DNA of 64,000 nt, taken from positions 186,001-250,000 of the forward strand of contig NZ_FODT01000004.1 in NCBI RefSeq assembly GCF_900110435.1, written 5' to 3'. How positions within the stretch are numbered: position 1 is the stretch's first letter; the number at the start of each line of letters is the position of its first letter. Below, one piece after another: positions 63,860-64,000 of the stretch. The DNA comes from Rhodopseudomonas pseudopalustris. Its GTDB lineage: Bacteria > Pseudomonadota > Alphaproteobacteria > Rhizobiales > Xanthobacteraceae. The notes below the pieces were generated by a model. That model made no database searches, was not told the DNA's origin, and saw nothing but the letters and a program-made list of their open reading frames with translations. The position numbers and the translations under genes were made by a program.

Positions 63860-63869
63860 GATGTCGTGC

Positions 63870-64000
63870 TTACTTCGCGTTGCCGCCGACGGTGCGGATC
63901 ACGTTGCCGATCGGCCGCGCATTGCTGACGGCCGGCTGCGCAGGGGCGACCTGTGCGTCGTATTCCGGCAGCGTGTTCACTTTGTCCTTGGCGGTGATGA
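63870..64000 (-). CDS. C-terminal fragment of a protein running off the window
   Basis: The minus frame from 64000 reads ...KDKVNTLPEYDAQVAPAQPA and ends NVIRTVGGNAK at a TAA (63870-63872). Only 42 residues are visible, Ala/Pro-rich and without a motif. It is the 3' end of a gene whose body is to the right of the window. No function can be proposed. Confidence 0.55.
   Translation of the reverse strand, partial: ITAKDKVNTLPEYDAQVAPAQPAVSNARPIGNVIRTVGGNAK

Overview
The window reads as a chromosomal segment of a high-GC alphaproteobacterium of the Rhodopseudomonas/Bradyrhizobium group. The inference rests on family content: MucR, two DUF2336 proteins, DUF6456, DUF5330, DUF1491, a DivJ-like kinase, SigF/NrsF, imuA-imuB-dnaE2, CtrA-type boxes and an alphaproteobacterial GAAC-N7-GAAC SOS box. 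No rRNA, tRNA, CRISPR array, intact IS element or prophage was seen.

Layout. 1-2.2 kb: a livM-livH branched-chain ABC permease pair divergent from a MarR regulator. 2.4-10.1 kb: an MHYT-PAS-GGDEF-EAL protein, a CPA2 antiporter, a DUF3124 protein, glycerate 2-kinase and an orphan Liv-type binding protein. 10.3-18.8 kb: a DNA-damage block. A DUF4130-UdgX fusion and a radical SAM protein run leftward, imuA-imuB-dnaE2 runs rightward, and one consensus SOS box lies between them. 19-24.3 kb: a CoA-transferase, a gene-poor stretch, a TolC-like protein and an enoyl-CoA hydratase. 24.4-32.1 kb: a SigF/NrsF pair, DUF2336 and diguanylate cyclase genes, and a second ECF sigma/anti-sigma pair. 32.7-37.2 kb: a chemoreceptor facing a decapitated chemoreceptor remnant, then a Tat-exported beta-helix protein.

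37.3-45.8 kb is a methylmalonyl-CoA mutase neighbourhood: meaB with a translationally coupled pyroglutamyl-peptidase-like gene, an SRPBCC protein, a MntA-HepT toxin-antitoxin pair coupled to a DUF3298 protein, then mutB and mutA separated by a GFA protein. A 49-codon ORF ends inside the start codon of mutB. 45.9-47.7 kb is the overlapping folP-folB-folK operon. 48-50.1 kb is an island visibly richer in A+T, with two unrecognised envelope genes. 50.2-58.6 kb holds DUF4332, a HerA-like ATPase, an M20 peptidase, a class II aldolase, MucR, DUF6456 and SufE. 58.6-64 kb holds DUF5330, a DivJ-like kinase with a CtrA-like box, a peptidoglycan-binding protein, DUF1491, and a DUF2336 gene preceded by a perfect CtrA box.

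Several dispersed palindromic repeat families sit at gene ends. One family supplies the stop codons of two genes. The strongest candidates for new biology are the divergent SOS repair/mutagenesis block, the small ORF fused by overlap to mutB, the two-gene A+T-rich island and the CtrA-boxed DUF2336 gene. All functions are read from sequence and family memory; no database search was run.
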